A stretch of 64,000 nt of DNA, taken from Mesorhizobium onobrychidis. GTDB lineage: Bacteria > Pseudomonadota > Alphaproteobacteria > Rhizobiales > Rhizobiaceae. The notes beneath the pieces are model-generated. The model had not been told where the DNA came from and made no database searches. It saw only the letters and a list, made by a program, of their open reading frames with translations. Shown here in pieces: positions 56,498 through 64,000 of this stretch. The stretch covers positions 496,001 through 560,000 of the forward strand of contig NZ_CP062229.1 of the NCBI RefSeq assembly GCF_024707545.1, given 5' to 3'. Positions within the stretch are counted from its first letter, which is position 1; every line of letters starts with the position of its first letter. Both the position numbers and the translations under genes were made by a program.

Positions 56498-57498
56498 TGC
56501 ATCATCGCCTTTCCGTCGGCGCCGAAGCGGTGCAGCTTGGTCTTGTCCGGCGTCAGATAGATCGTGTCGCCGTGATGGGCGGCCAGTTCGCCGTCGGCGC
56601 GCACCGTCAGCGGCCCGACGCCGTCGGCTTGAACGTGCAAAAACGTGTCGGAGCCGAGATGCTCGGCAACACCGACCGTGGCCTTCCATTCGCCTGAAGT
56701 CGTCGAGATGTTCATATGCTCGGGACGGATGCCGACGGTCTTGGCGCCATGTTTGGCAGCCGGGGCGCCTTCGATCAGGTTCATCTTGGGCGAGCCGATG
56801 AAGCCGGCAACGAACAGGTTCTTCGGCGTCTTGTAGAGCTCCATCGGCGAGCCGACCTGTTCGATGTTGCCGGCGTTGAGCACGACGATCTTGTCGGCCA
56901 TGGTCATCGCCTCGACCTGATCGTGGGTGACGTAGATCATCGTCGTCTTGAGCTGATGATGCAGCTCGCTGATCTCCAGCCGCATGGTGCCGCGCAGCGC
57001 AGCGTCAAGGTTGGACAAAGGTTCGTCGAACAGGAAAGCCGATGGCTGGCGCACGATGGCGCGGCCGATGGCGACGCGCTGACGCTGACCGCCGGAGAGC
57101 TGGCCGGGGCGGCGATCGAGATAATTGGTGAGGTTCAGGATGCGCGCCGCGTCCTTCACCTTCCGATCGATGGTCGCCTGGTCCTCTCCCGCCATCTTCA
57201 GCGGGAAGGCGATATTCTTGGCCACGGTCATATGAGGGTAGAGCGCATAGGACTGGAACACCATGGCCAGCTTGCGCTTGGCCGGGGCCTCACCGGTGAC
57301 GTCGCGGCCGTCGATGTTGATGGTGCCGGCGGTGGTGTCCTCCAGCCCGGCGATCAGCCGCAGCAGCGTGGACTTGCCGCAGCCCGACGGGCCGACGAAG
57401 ACGACGAACTCGCCGTTCTCGATGACCAGGTCGATGCCCGGAATGATGATAGTCGACCCGAACGACTTGGAGACGTGCTTGAGCGTGATGTTTCCCAT
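56494..57498 (-). CDS. smoK: Sorbitol/mannitol ABC transporter ATPase
   Basis: A 334-residue CUT1 ATPase of the MalK/UgpC type: Walker [17 protein letters not shown], signature [15 protein letters not shown], Walker [15 protein letters not shown]-loop [17 protein letters not shown], and a C-terminal TOBE regulatory domain (about residues 235-334; [12 protein letters not shown]). The stop overlaps smoS; the start is 50 nt after smoG. This energises polyol uptake. Confidence 0.94.
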   Translation of the reverse strand: MGNITLKHVSKSFGSTIIIPGIDLVIENGEFVVFVGPSGCGKSTLLRLIAGLEDTTAGTINIDGRDVTGEAPAKRKLAMVFQSYALYPHMTVAKNIAFPLKMAGEDQATIDRKVKDAARILNLTNYLDRRPGQLSGGQRQRVAIGRAIVRQPSAFLFDEPLSNLDAALRGTMRLEISELHHQLKTTMIYVTHDQVEAMTMADKIVVLNAGNIEQVGSPMELYKTPKNLFVAGFIGSPKMNLIEGAPAAKHGAKTVGIRPEHMNISTTSGEWKATVGVAEHLGSDTFLHVQADGVGPLTVRADGELAAHHGDTIYLTPDKTKLHRFGADGKAMMQ

Positions 57499-57548
57499 GG
57501 TTTCCTCCCCGAGGGGTTATTGTCCGTCGTTCATCGCTTGCGGCGGTG

Positions 57549-58373
57549 TTACTTTACGGCGCCAAACGTCAGGCCGCGCACCAGCTGCTTCTGGCTGAAC
57601 CAACCCATGATCAGGATCGGGGCGATCGCCAGCGTCGAGGCGGCGGAAAGCTTGGCCCAGAACAACCCTTGAGGGCTTGAGAAGGAACTGATGAAGGCGG
57701 TGAGCGGGGCGGCCTCGGTGGTTGTCAGCCGGATCGTCCAGAACGCCTCGTTCCATGCCAGGATGATGTTGAGCAGCATCGTAGAAGCGATGCCCGGTAC
57801 CGCCATCGGCGTCAGCACATAGACGATCTCGTTCCAGAGCGATGCGCCATCCATGCGCGCCGCTTCCAGGATCTCGCCCGGAATTTCGCGGAAGTAGGTG
57901 TAGAGCATCCAAACCACGATCGGCAGGTTGATCAGCATCAGCATGAGCATCAGGCCGACGCGGCTGTCGAGCAATCCGGTATCGCGGAAGATCAGGTAGA
58001 TCGGGAACAGCACGGCAACCGCCGGCATCATCTTGGTGGAAAGCATCCACATCAGGATGTCCTTGGTCCACTTGCCCGGCGAGAACGCCATCGACCAGGC
58101 CGCCGGTATGGCGACGAGCAGAGCCAGGATGGTCGAGCCGACCGACAGGAACACCGAGTTGAGGAAGAACTTGAAGTAGCCGCTCTGCGCCTCGACCGCG
58201 GTATAGCTCTCCGTGGTTCCCGACGGAAACAGGTTGAAGCCCTGGATGGCCTCCTGCTCCGACTTGAACGAGGTGATGATCGTGTAGAGGATCGGGAAGA
58301 AGATCAGCAGGGCGACGATCCAGGCGGCCGCGGTCGCGATCGTCTTGTGCTGAGTGCTGACTGCACGTGCCAT
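57549..58373 (-). CDS. smoG: Sorbitol/mannitol ABC transporter permease (MalG-like)
   Basis: A 274-residue CUT1 permease with six helices. AWIVALLIFFPILYTIITSFKSEQEA opens it, and the coupling EAA motif is EILEAARMDGASLWNEIVYVLTPMAVPGIA. The ATG at 58373 has the strong Shine-Dalgarno sequence GGGAGGAAACG. It is 11 nt after smoF. The long frame continuing to 59273 is a shadow inside smoF. Confidence 0.94.
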   Translation of the reverse strand: MARAVSTQHKTIATAAAWIVALLIFFPILYTIITSFKSEQEAIQGFNLFPSGTTESYTAVEAQSGYFKFFLNSVFLSVGSTILALLVAIPAAWSMAFSPGKWTKDILMWMLSTKMMPAVAVLFPIYLIFRDTGLLDSRVGLMLMLMLINLPIVVWMLYTYFREIPGEILEAARMDGASLWNEIVYVLTPMAVPGIASTMLLNIILAWNEAFWTIRLTTTEAAPLTAFISSFSSPQGLFWAKLSAASTLAIAPILIMGWFSQKQLVRGLTFGAVK

Positions 58374-58384
58374 CGTTTCCTCCC

Positions 58385-59257
58385 TTATTTGTCCAGGTTC
58401 TTGCCGACCGCGCGCATGGCGAAGAAGGCGACGATGTTGGCGAGAATGACGGCGATTATACCGCCGGCGGACGCCTGGCCGATTTTGAACTCCAGCAGTG
58501 CCTTCTGGTAGACGAGGAAGGGCAGGTTGGTAGAAGCGTAACCTGGGCCACCATTGGTGGTGACGAGGATCTCGGCATAGACCGACAGAAGGAAGATCGT
58601 CTGGATCAGAATGACGACGGTGATGGCGCGCGACATGTGCGGCAGCGTCAAATAGATGAAGCGGCTGACGAAGCCGGCGCCGTCCATCTCGGCGGCTTCC
58701 TTCTGCTCGCCGTCGAGCGACTGCAGTGAGGTTAAAAGGATCAGCGTCGCAAACGGCAGCCACTGCCAGGCGACGATGATGATGATCGCGGTGAGCGGAT
58801 ACTGCCCGAACCAGTCGATCGGCTGCCCGCCGAAGAAACGCGCAATATCGGCAAAGACGCCGTATTGCGGATGCATGATCATGTTCTTCCAGACAAGTGC
58901 GGCCACCGGCGGCATGACGAAGAACGGCGAGATGACGAGGATGCGGACTATGCCCTGTCCCCACATCGGCTGATCGATCAGGAGAGCCAGCAGGATGCCG
59001 CCGATCACCGTGATCAAAAGCACGCTGACCACGAGGGCAAGCGTGTTGAGGATCGACTGCAGGAAGGCCGGATTGGAGTAGAAAAGGGCGTAGTTCGAGA
59101 AGCCGACGAACCCGTCGCGGATCGGATTGAGCGGATTGTACTGCTGGAAGGAGAACCACAGGGTGAATGCCAGTGGCACGATCATCCAGACGAACAGCAG
59201 CACCACGGATGGCGCCATCATGAAGCGGGCAAGCGAACGGGTCTGCTGAGTAGCCAT
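58385..59257 (-). CDS. smoF: Sorbitol/mannitol ABC transporter permease (MalF-like)
   Basis: A 290-residue CUT1 permease with six helices; first helix FMMAPSVVLLFVWMIVPLAFTLWFSFQQYN, EAA motif EQKEAAEMDGAGFVSRFIYLTLPHMSRAI. The ATG at 59257 is preferred (AAGG 9 nt upstream); a GTG at 59266 would also be in frame. It pairs with SmoG. Confidence 0.94.
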   Translation of the reverse strand: MATQQTRSLARFMMAPSVVLLFVWMIVPLAFTLWFSFQQYNPLNPIRDGFVGFSNYALFYSNPAFLQSILNTLALVVSVLLITVIGGILLALLIDQPMWGQGIVRILVISPFFVMPPVAALVWKNMIMHPQYGVFADIARFFGGQPIDWFGQYPLTAIIIIVAWQWLPFATLILLTSLQSLDGEQKEAAEMDGAGFVSRFIYLTLPHMSRAITVVILIQTIFLLSVYAEILVTTNGGPGYASTNLPFLVYQKALLEFKIGQASAGGIIAVILANIVAFFAMRAVGKNLDK

Positions 59258-59377
59258 GACGGTCACCCTTCAAAGGTCAGCCAAATTTTCAGGGTTGTGA
59301 AGGCGGCCGCCCGAACTGGGATTCGGGCGGCCCTTGCCGGCCATGATGGGCAGCCGGCGTTCGGCACCGGGAGGAGC

Positions 59378-60688
59378 CTACTGGATATAACCGCCCTCGG
59401 TCATCGTTGCGGTGGCAGCGTCCTGGGCCTGCTTCAGGGCATCGTCGACGCTCGACTGGCCGGCGAGTGCGGCCGAGAACAGCTGGCCGACGGTGGTGCC
59501 AAGGCCCTGGAACTCAGGGATGGCGACGAACTGGACACCGACATAGGGCACCGGCTTGACGGTCGGATGCGTCGGATCGGCGGCGTTGATCGAGTCCAGC
59601 GTCATCTTGGCGAAGGGCGCTGCCTTCTGGTATTCGGGGTTGGCGTAGAGCGAAGAGCGTGTTCCGGGCGGAGCATTGGCCCAGCCTTCCTTCGAGGCAA
59701 CGAGTTCGGCGTAAGCCTTGCTGGTCGCCCAGGACACGAACTTCTGTGCCGAATCTGCCTTCTGCGTGCCGGCGGGAATGGCCAGCGACCAGGCCCACAG
59801 CCAGTTGCCGCGCTTGCCCAAGCCATTGTCGGGCGCCAGCGCATAGCCGACCTTGTCGGCGACGGTTGAGGCCTTCGGGTCGGAAACGAAGGAGGCGGCG
59901 ACGGTGGCATCGATCCACATGCCGCACTTGCCCTGCTGGAACAGCGCCAGGTTTTCATTGAAGCCGTTCGAAGATGCGCCCTCCGGGCCGTTGGCCTTCA
60001 TCAGGTCGACATAGAACTGCAGCGTGTTCTTCCATTCGGGCTGGTCGAATTGCGGCTTCCAGTTCTCATCGAACCAGCGTGCGCCGAAGGAGTTCGACAT
60101 GGCGGTCAGGAAAGCCATGTTCTCGCCCCAGCCGGCCTTGCCGCGCAGGCAGACGCCGTTCACGCCGCTGGCGCGATCGGTCATCTTCTCGGCGGCCTGC
60201 TTGATGAAGTCCCAGGTCGGCGCGTCGGGCATGGTCAGCCCGGCCTTCTCCATCAGGTCCTTGCGGTACATGACGAAGGAGCTTTCGCCGTAGAACGGTG
60301 CCGCATAAAGCTTGCCGTCGACCGAGAGGCCACCGGCGATGGCCGGGATGATGTCCTTGACGTCATAGTCGTCGCCGAGCTTGTCGAGCGGCAGCAGCCA
60401 GCTCTGCTTGGCCCAGATCGGAACCTCATAGGTGCCGATGGTCATCACGTCGTACTGGCCGCCCTTGGTGGCGATGTCGGTGGTGACGCGCTCGCGCAGC
60501 ACGTTCTCCTCGAGCGTGACCCACTGGAGCTGGATGTCGGGATTCTTGGCGGTGAAGTCGTCGGTCAGCGTCTGCATGCGGACCATATCGCCATTGTTGA
60601 CGGTGGCGATGGTGATGGATTCGGCCTGCGCGGCGAACGCAAATGCGCTGGCGGACAACAGACCCAGGGTGAGCGTGCGCAGTTTCAT
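59378..60688 (-). CDS. smoE: Sorbitol/mannitol ABC transporter substrate-binding protein
   Basis: A 436-residue type I sugar-binding protein. Signal peptide MKLRTLTLGLLSASAFAFAAQA, cleavage near AQAES. The mature part has the typical CUT1 (MalE-like) pattern ITIATVNNGDMVRMQTLTDDFTAKNPDIQLQWVTLEEN and a late KPVPYVGVQFVAIPEFQGLGT. GGGAGGAATTTG precedes the ATG at 60688. It is the first gene of the operon, 120 bp ahead of smoF, and its promoter contains a candidate SmoC/SorC operator. Confidence 0.94.
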   Translation of the reverse strand: MKLRTLTLGLLSASAFAFAAQAESITIATVNNGDMVRMQTLTDDFTAKNPDIQLQWVTLEENVLRERVTTDIATKGGQYDVMTIGTYEVPIWAKQSWLLPLDKLGDDYDVKDIIPAIAGGLSVDGKLYAAPFYGESSFVMYRKDLMEKAGLTMPDAPTWDFIKQAAEKMTDRASGVNGVCLRGKAGWGENMAFLTAMSNSFGARWFDENWKPQFDQPEWKNTLQFYVDLMKANGPEGASSNGFNENLALFQQGKCGMWIDATVAASFVSDPKASTVADKVGYALAPDNGLGKRGNWLWAWSLAIPAGTQKADSAQKFVSWATSKAYAELVASKEGWANAPPGTRSSLYANPEYQKAAPFAKMTLDSINAADPTHPTVKPVPYVGVQFVAIPEFQGLGTTVGQLFSAALAGQSSVDDALKQAQDAATATMTEGGYIQ

Positions 60689-60729
60689 CAAATTCCTCCC
60701 ATAAACCAAGCTGAGCATTTGCCTTGGAT

Positions 60730-60745
60730 GTGAGCAATTACTCAC
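60730..60745. promoter_or_regulatory. Candidate SorC-family operator at the smo promoter
   Basis: GTGAGCAATTACTCAC is a 16-bp palindrome with 14 of 16 positions symmetric, 41 bp before smoE. The core GCAATT(A/G)C recurs twice (63271-63278 and 63291-63298) before the SorC-family regulator gene. Confidence 0.6.
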
Positions 60746-60913
60746 CTTGCGTGATTTATGTCAAGCCGGATTCGATGCTGCAGCGCAGCACGCAGCCTCG
60801 TGCGGCGTCCGGTTCAGGAAGCTTACGGGGATATTTCAAGCCGGCTAGGATGGGTCGCGACCCCGCGAAATGTCGGATTTTTCGGCACACACTTGATTGG
60901 ATAAATTGCCGAC

Positions 60914-61822
60914 CTATTGACCGGCAATCTCGGCCAGGATCCATTCGCGAAAAGCGCGGATCTTCGGCACGTTGCGCCGCGCCTGGGGATAGACCAGCCA
61001 ATAGGCATGGCCGTCGTCGCCGACCAGATCGAAAGGCTGGATCAGGCGACCGTCGGCAAGCTCGGCCTTGAAAAGAGCGGCTGTCACGATCGCCACGCCC
61101 TGCCCGGCAATCGCGGCGTTCGCCTCGTAGGCCTGCGCGCCCATGCTGGTGCCGGGGCGCTTGGCGAGTTCCTCGACCGGCAGGCCGGCGGCGATAAACC
61201 AGTCCCGCCACCAGATGTCGCCGGGGTCGAGGATCGGCAGGCGCAACAGATCGGCAGGCTCCTTCACCCCGCCGATGGTCGCCGCGAGTTTCGGGCTCAG
61301 CATCGGTGTGAAGTCCGCATTGAAAAGCTTGTGCACCTCGACGCCCGGCCAGTTTCCGCCGCCCGAGCGGATGGCGATATCGATATCCTCGCGGGCGAAA
61401 TCGACGAGGCGGTTCGATGTATCGAGGCGCACCGCCAGCGATGGATGCGCGACCTGGAACGAGCCGAGATGCTGCGCCAGCCAGTTCGAGGCAAAGGTCA
61501 GCAGCGTCGAGACACAGAGCACGCCGTCGGCGCCGCTGCGCGCGGCAGCATAGGCTCCACCCAACAGGGCGAACGCCTCGCTGACCGCAGGCGCCATGCG
61601 CTGCCCCGCCTCGGTCAGCACGATCTGCCTTGGCCGGCGCAGGAACAGAGGCGCCCCGACGCGCTCCTCCAGCAGCTTGATCTGATAGCTCGCCGCCGCC
61701 TGCGTCATGCCGAGCTCGCCGGCGGCCTTGGTGAAGGAAAGGTGCCGCGCCACCGCCTCGAACACCCGGATCGCCTGGAGCGGAGGGAGCTGGGAGACCT
61801 GCCGTGGCTTGAGTTCAGGCAT
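60914..61822 (-). CDS. LysR-family regulator (GcvA-like)
   Basis: A 302-residue LysR-type regulator. The winged helix is PPLQAIRVFEAVARHLSFTKAAGELGMTQAAASYQIKLLEERVGAPLFLRR with the GcvA-like AAASYQIKLLEERVG recognition helix; the rest is the effector domain. The start at 61822 has AAGGAGG 5 nt upstream. It is separated from smoE by 225 bp and reads in the same direction. It is divergent from a DUF1127 gene, a pairing often seen in rhizobia. Target genes are unknown. Confidence 0.88.
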   Translation of the reverse strand: MPELKPRQVSQLPPLQAIRVFEAVARHLSFTKAAGELGMTQAAASYQIKLLEERVGAPLFLRRPRQIVLTEAGQRMAPAVSEAFALLGGAYAAARSGADGVLCVSTLLTFASNWLAQHLGSFQVAHPSLAVRLDTSNRLVDFAREDIDIAIRSGGGNWPGVEVHKLFNADFTPMLSPKLAATIGGVKEPADLLRLPILDPGDIWWRDWFIAAGLPVEELAKRPGTSMGAQAYEANAAIAGQGVAIVTAALFKAELADGRLIQPFDLVGDDGHAYWLVYPQARRNVPKIRAFREWILAEIAGQ

Positions 61823-61904
61823 AAGCCCTCCTTATGGGCCGTGATCGACGTTTGATTGGCAGCAAGGGCCGATCCGACCGATATTTGAGGTCGACGATCA
61901 TTCT

Positions 61905-62013
61905 CGTCTACAGCGACGCGCGTCCTTTTGGACGCGCAAAGGACGCTGTAGCACTTTTGATTTTGCGCATGATCCTTTCCGAAAATCGAATATCGATTTT
62001 CGGAGTCATGCGC
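61905..62013. repeat. Palindromic intergenic mosaic element, two hairpins
   Basis: Block 1 has CGCGCGTCC-TTTT-GGACGCGC (61917-61937) inside an outer CTACAGCG / CGCTGTAG pair. Block 2 (61965-62013) has outer arms GCGCATGA / TCATGCGC and inner arms TCCGAAAATCGA (61978-61989) / TCGATTTTCGGA (61993-62004). This two-block form is common in rhizobial intergenic regions. It lies between LysR and the DUF1127 gene. Confidence 0.85.
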
Positions 62014-62037
62014 CAGACATAACGAAGGCTGACGATC

Positions 62038-62223
62038 ATGACCATTGTACAGGAAAAGCTATTTTCGACGCCCGGCCAAGGCTGGTTTTTGCGGCTGGCG
62101 CGTGGGTTGGCTCGGCACGGAGCCAGGAAACGGGCCTATCTCGACATCAGGGAATTGCCACCGCATCTACAGCGCGACATGGGTTTTCTCGATGGCAACG
62201 ATCCTTGTGGCCGGCACAAATAG
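62038..62223 (+). CDS. DUF1127 small basic protein
   Basis: A 61-residue protein with the DUF1127 signature in its C-terminal half: R-KRAYLDIRELPPHLQRDMGFLDG (pattern L-x2-LPPxLxxDIGL). Known DUF1127 proteins in Agrobacterium and Rhodobacter are small, basic and linked to phosphate, C1 and RNA-associated stress responses; here no role is evident. Upstream GAAGGCTGACG may be its Shine-Dalgarno sequence. It is divergent from the LysR gene and converges on the SorC gene. Confidence 0.85.
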   Translation: MTIVQEKLFSTPGQGWFLRLARGLARHGARKRAYLDIRELPPHLQRDMGFLDGNDPCGRHK

Positions 62224-62244
62224 CCTTGCTGGACTTATCCCTGA

Positions 62245-63201
62245 TCAGCTGGCCGCCAGCAAAGCGGCGGCGGTCCGCTCGTCGGTGATGAGGCCGTTGA
62301 CCAGCCGCCGATTGACAGCCGCAAGGATGCCCGGCAGCTTCCGCTCGCCCATGGCGAGCGCGATCACCAGCGATTTTTCACGCGACGGCAACGATGCCGA
62401 CGACACCCTGTCATTGGTGATGCCCTCGATCATCCGGCCCTCGCGATCGAACACCCAGCCGACGATCTCGGCGACACCGCCGGCCTTTTGCAGCGCTTTC
62501 AATTCACTCTCCGAAATGAAGCCATCCTCATAAAGCGGCGCCTTCGGGCCGAGATCGCCGATGCCGACGAAGGTGACGTCGGCTTCCGCGGCAAGCGCCA
62601 ATGTCGGTTGGATCATCGGCTGGCTGAGCAGCATCTCGCGCTCCGCCGGCGAGGAGGCGATGACCGGCAGCGGCATTGGGAAGGACCGCGCCTTGACCCT
62701 GTCGGCCATGGTGAAGATGACGTTGTAGAAGGCCGCCGAACCGTCGGGCGAGATGTTGCCGGTCAACGACACAATTTTGTGCTGCGGGCATTCCATCGGC
62801 GGCAGCTGCTCGATCGCCGCCTTCAGCGTGCGGCCGGTGCCGATCGCCATGACGATCGGCGTCGGCGAGCGCAACCGTCTTTCGATCTCGGCAGCCGCCG
62901 CCACGGCGACGCCGATGGTGGAGGAGGAAGCGGGATCGCTCGGCACCACCTCGACCAGATCGAGCGCGAAGCGCGATTTCAGCCGGGCCGCGAGGTCGAG
63001 GCAATTGGCGATCGGGTGGTCGACACGGACCTTGATAAGCCCTTCCGACACCGCCAGCGACACCAGCCGCTGCGCCGTCTGCCGTGAGACGCCGAGCGTC
63101 GAGGCAATCTGGTCCTGCGTGTTGCCGGCGACATAATAGAGCCAGCCGGCGCGCGCCGCGTCGTCCAGCCTGTTGCCGCCGCTATCCTGCCGGGAATTCA
63201 A
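62245..63201 (-). CDS. smoC: SorC-family sugar-responsive regulator of the polyol operon
   Basis: A 318-residue SorC/DeoR-type regulator. The N-terminal helix-turn-helix is RAGWLYYVAGNTQDQIASTLGVSRQTAQRLVSLAVSEGLIKV. The remainder is the sugar-phosphate-binding domain (SSTIGVAVAAAAEIERRL, VMAIGTGRTLKAAIEQLPP, HKIVSLTGNISPDGSAAFYN), with the last part AADVTFVGIGDLGPKAPLYEDGFIS. It matches rhizobial SmoC-like regulators of sorbitol/mannitol genes in position and type. Shared palindromes before this gene and before smoE support control of both. The symbol is by context. Confidence 0.85.
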   Translation of the reverse strand: MNSRQDSGGNRLDDAARAGWLYYVAGNTQDQIASTLGVSRQTAQRLVSLAVSEGLIKVRVDHPIANCLDLAARLKSRFALDLVEVVPSDPASSSTIGVAVAAAAEIERRLRSPTPIVMAIGTGRTLKAAIEQLPPMECPQHKIVSLTGNISPDGSAAFYNVIFTMADRVKARSFPMPLPVIASSPAEREMLLSQPMIQPTLALAAEADVTFVGIGDLGPKAPLYEDGFISESELKALQKAGGVAEIVGWVFDREGRMIEGITNDRVSSASLPSREKSLVIALAMGERKLPGILAAVNRRLVNGLITDERTAAALLAAS

Positions 63202-63270
63202 CTTGCTGCCTCCCTGCCCCCGAGCATCGAGGCGGGAGCGCCTTACTTTTACGGCGAAATGCGCTTGTGC

Positions 63271-63299
63271 GCAATTGCCTACCGCCAGAGCAATTGCTT
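63271..63299. promoter_or_regulatory. Two GCAATTGC sites before the SorC-family gene
   Basis: GCGCAATTGCC (63269-63279) and AGCAATTGCT (63290-63299, a perfect 10-bp palindrome) lie 70-100 bp before the regulator start and share the GCAATTGC core with the smoE promoter site. They are probably autoregulatory operators, and could also affect the divergent HAD gene. Confidence 0.6.
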
Positions 63300-63461
63300 A
63301 GGTAAGCGCTCGATGTGCCTGTGGTGCTTCGAGTGGATAATTGTAGCCAAACAATTTTTGAAGGCGGCAATTTTTGAACTCCCGTAATGCCGGTGCAGGC
63401 AGGCGCGGCGGTTTATCTCCCGACGCAAACCCTTTAAGGGACTCGGACAAAGGAGCCTCGC

Positions 63462-64000
63462 ATGACGCCGAAAGCGGTTTTCTGGGACATGGACGGCACG
63501 CTGGTCGACAGCGAGCCATTGCACGAGGCGGCGCTGATAGCAGCGCTGCACAGCGTCGGCATCGCGGCGCCGCCCAACCTGCATGAGCGGGTGCTCGGCA
63601 TTGCCGCATGGCCGGTCTACGAAATGCTGCGCGACGAGTTCGGCCTCGACCTGCCCTTCGACGATTGGATCGTGCGTAAATACGACCACTATTTGCCGAT
63701 GGCCGAGACGCTGAAGCCGCGCCCCGGCGCGATCGAGATCTATAACGAGCTGCGCGCGCTTGGCGTGGCGCAAGCGGTGGTCTCCAATTCCGACCGGCTG
63801 GTCGTCGACGCCAATCTGCGCATGGTCGGTCTTTTCTATCCCGGCATGAAGACGGTCAGCCGCAACGACGTGCGCGAAGGCAAGCCGCATGCCGAACCGT
63901 TCCTGCGCGCCGCATGGCTGGCCGGTGTCGATCCGGCCGATGCCGTGGCCGTCGACGATAGCGTGACCGGCGCCACGGCGGGGCTGGCGGCGGGAATGAG
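63462..64000 (+). CDS. HAD-family phosphatase (3' end outside window)
   Basis: The first 179 residues of a HAD hydrolase: MTPKAVFWDMDGTLVDSEPLHE has motif I (Asp nucleophile and Asp acid) and starts the alpha-helical cap. AVVSNSDRLVVDANL is motif II, and REGKPHAEPFLRAAWLAGVDPADAVAVDDSVTGATAGLAAGM contains motifs III and IV. It is cut by the window edge just after motif IV. AAGGAG lies 6 nt before the ATG. It is divergent from the SorC-type regulator gene and differs from the HAD protein at 53450. A polyol- or sugar-phosphate substrate is likely but not shown. Confidence 0.87.
   Translation, partial: MTPKAVFWDMDGTLVDSEPLHEAALIAALHSVGIAAPPNLHERVLGIAAWPVYEMLRDEFGLDLPFDDWIVRKYDHYLPMAETLKPRPGAIEIYNELRALGVAQAVVSNSDRLVVDANLRMVGLFYPGMKTVSRNDVREGKPHAEPFLRAAWLAGVDPADAVAVDDSVTGATAGLAAGM

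Noticed and set aside
57549..59273. Single 574-codon fusion of the two smo permeases
   Set aside because: The upstream half is an Arg/His-rich shadow frame; smoF is in a different frame and smoG has its own ATG with a strong ribosome-binding site at 58373.

Overview
The window looks like chromosomal DNA of a Mesorhizobium-like alphaproteobacterium (Phyllobacteriaceae/Rhizobiales). The evidence is GC-rich sequence with strong third-position GC bias, many ABC transporters, a def/fmt/truA cluster next to dapD/dapE, an smoEFGKS-mtlK polyol operon of the rhizobial type, and interspersed palindromic intergenic elements typical of this group. No rRNA, tRNA, CRISPR array or intact insertion sequence was seen. 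This is inferred from protein character and layout; no database search was possible.

Layout. 1-22 kb is mostly housekeeping: the 3' end of argB, an Lrp-type regulator divergent from phenylalanine hydroxylase, two diguanylate cyclases, dapD and dapE (lysine/diaminopimelate), truA, a GNAT, fmt, def with a FitAB-type toxin-antitoxin pair lodged between fmt and def, rmuC, a GFA-family protein, a transglutaminase-like protein, and a guanidinium exporter (gdx/sugE) preceded by what I read as a guanidine-II (mini-ykkC) riboswitch. Two luciferase-like monooxygenases flank a frameshifted AI-2E-type transporter gene.

22-27 kb is a LacI-regulated CUT2 sugar ABC transporter with two matching GAAACGTTT operators. 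27-34 kb is a six-gene overlapping operon: FAD subunit, fused 2Fe-2S/molybdopterin hydroxylase, a 6-hydroxynicotinate-reductase-like flavin/Fe-S protein, UPF0280 (ApbE superfamily), an 'amino acid synthesis' PF06684 protein and a MarR regulator. It is divergent from nicotinamidase pncA. pncB lies 9 kb further on, so this stretch may form a nicotinate (or related N-heterocycle) utilisation region. The hydroxylase gene begins inside a 21-bp tandem repeat that supplies many in-frame start codons. 35-44 kb adds a sodium:proton antiporter, a complete branched-chain-amino-acid-type ABC transporter, a polytopic membrane protein and pncB.

44-51 kb holds a LysR regulator divergent from an agmatinase-family ureohydrolase and a polar amino-acid ABC transporter without its own ATPase, then a lipoprotein, a MATE exporter and a histidine phosphatase. 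52-61 kb is the polyol operon (smoE-F-G-K-S, mtlK, a HAD phosphatase, a FGGY pentulose kinase). Its SorC-family regulator lies at 62-63 kb, and the promoter regions of both share a GCAATT(A/G)C palindrome. The window ends inside a second HAD phosphatase gene.
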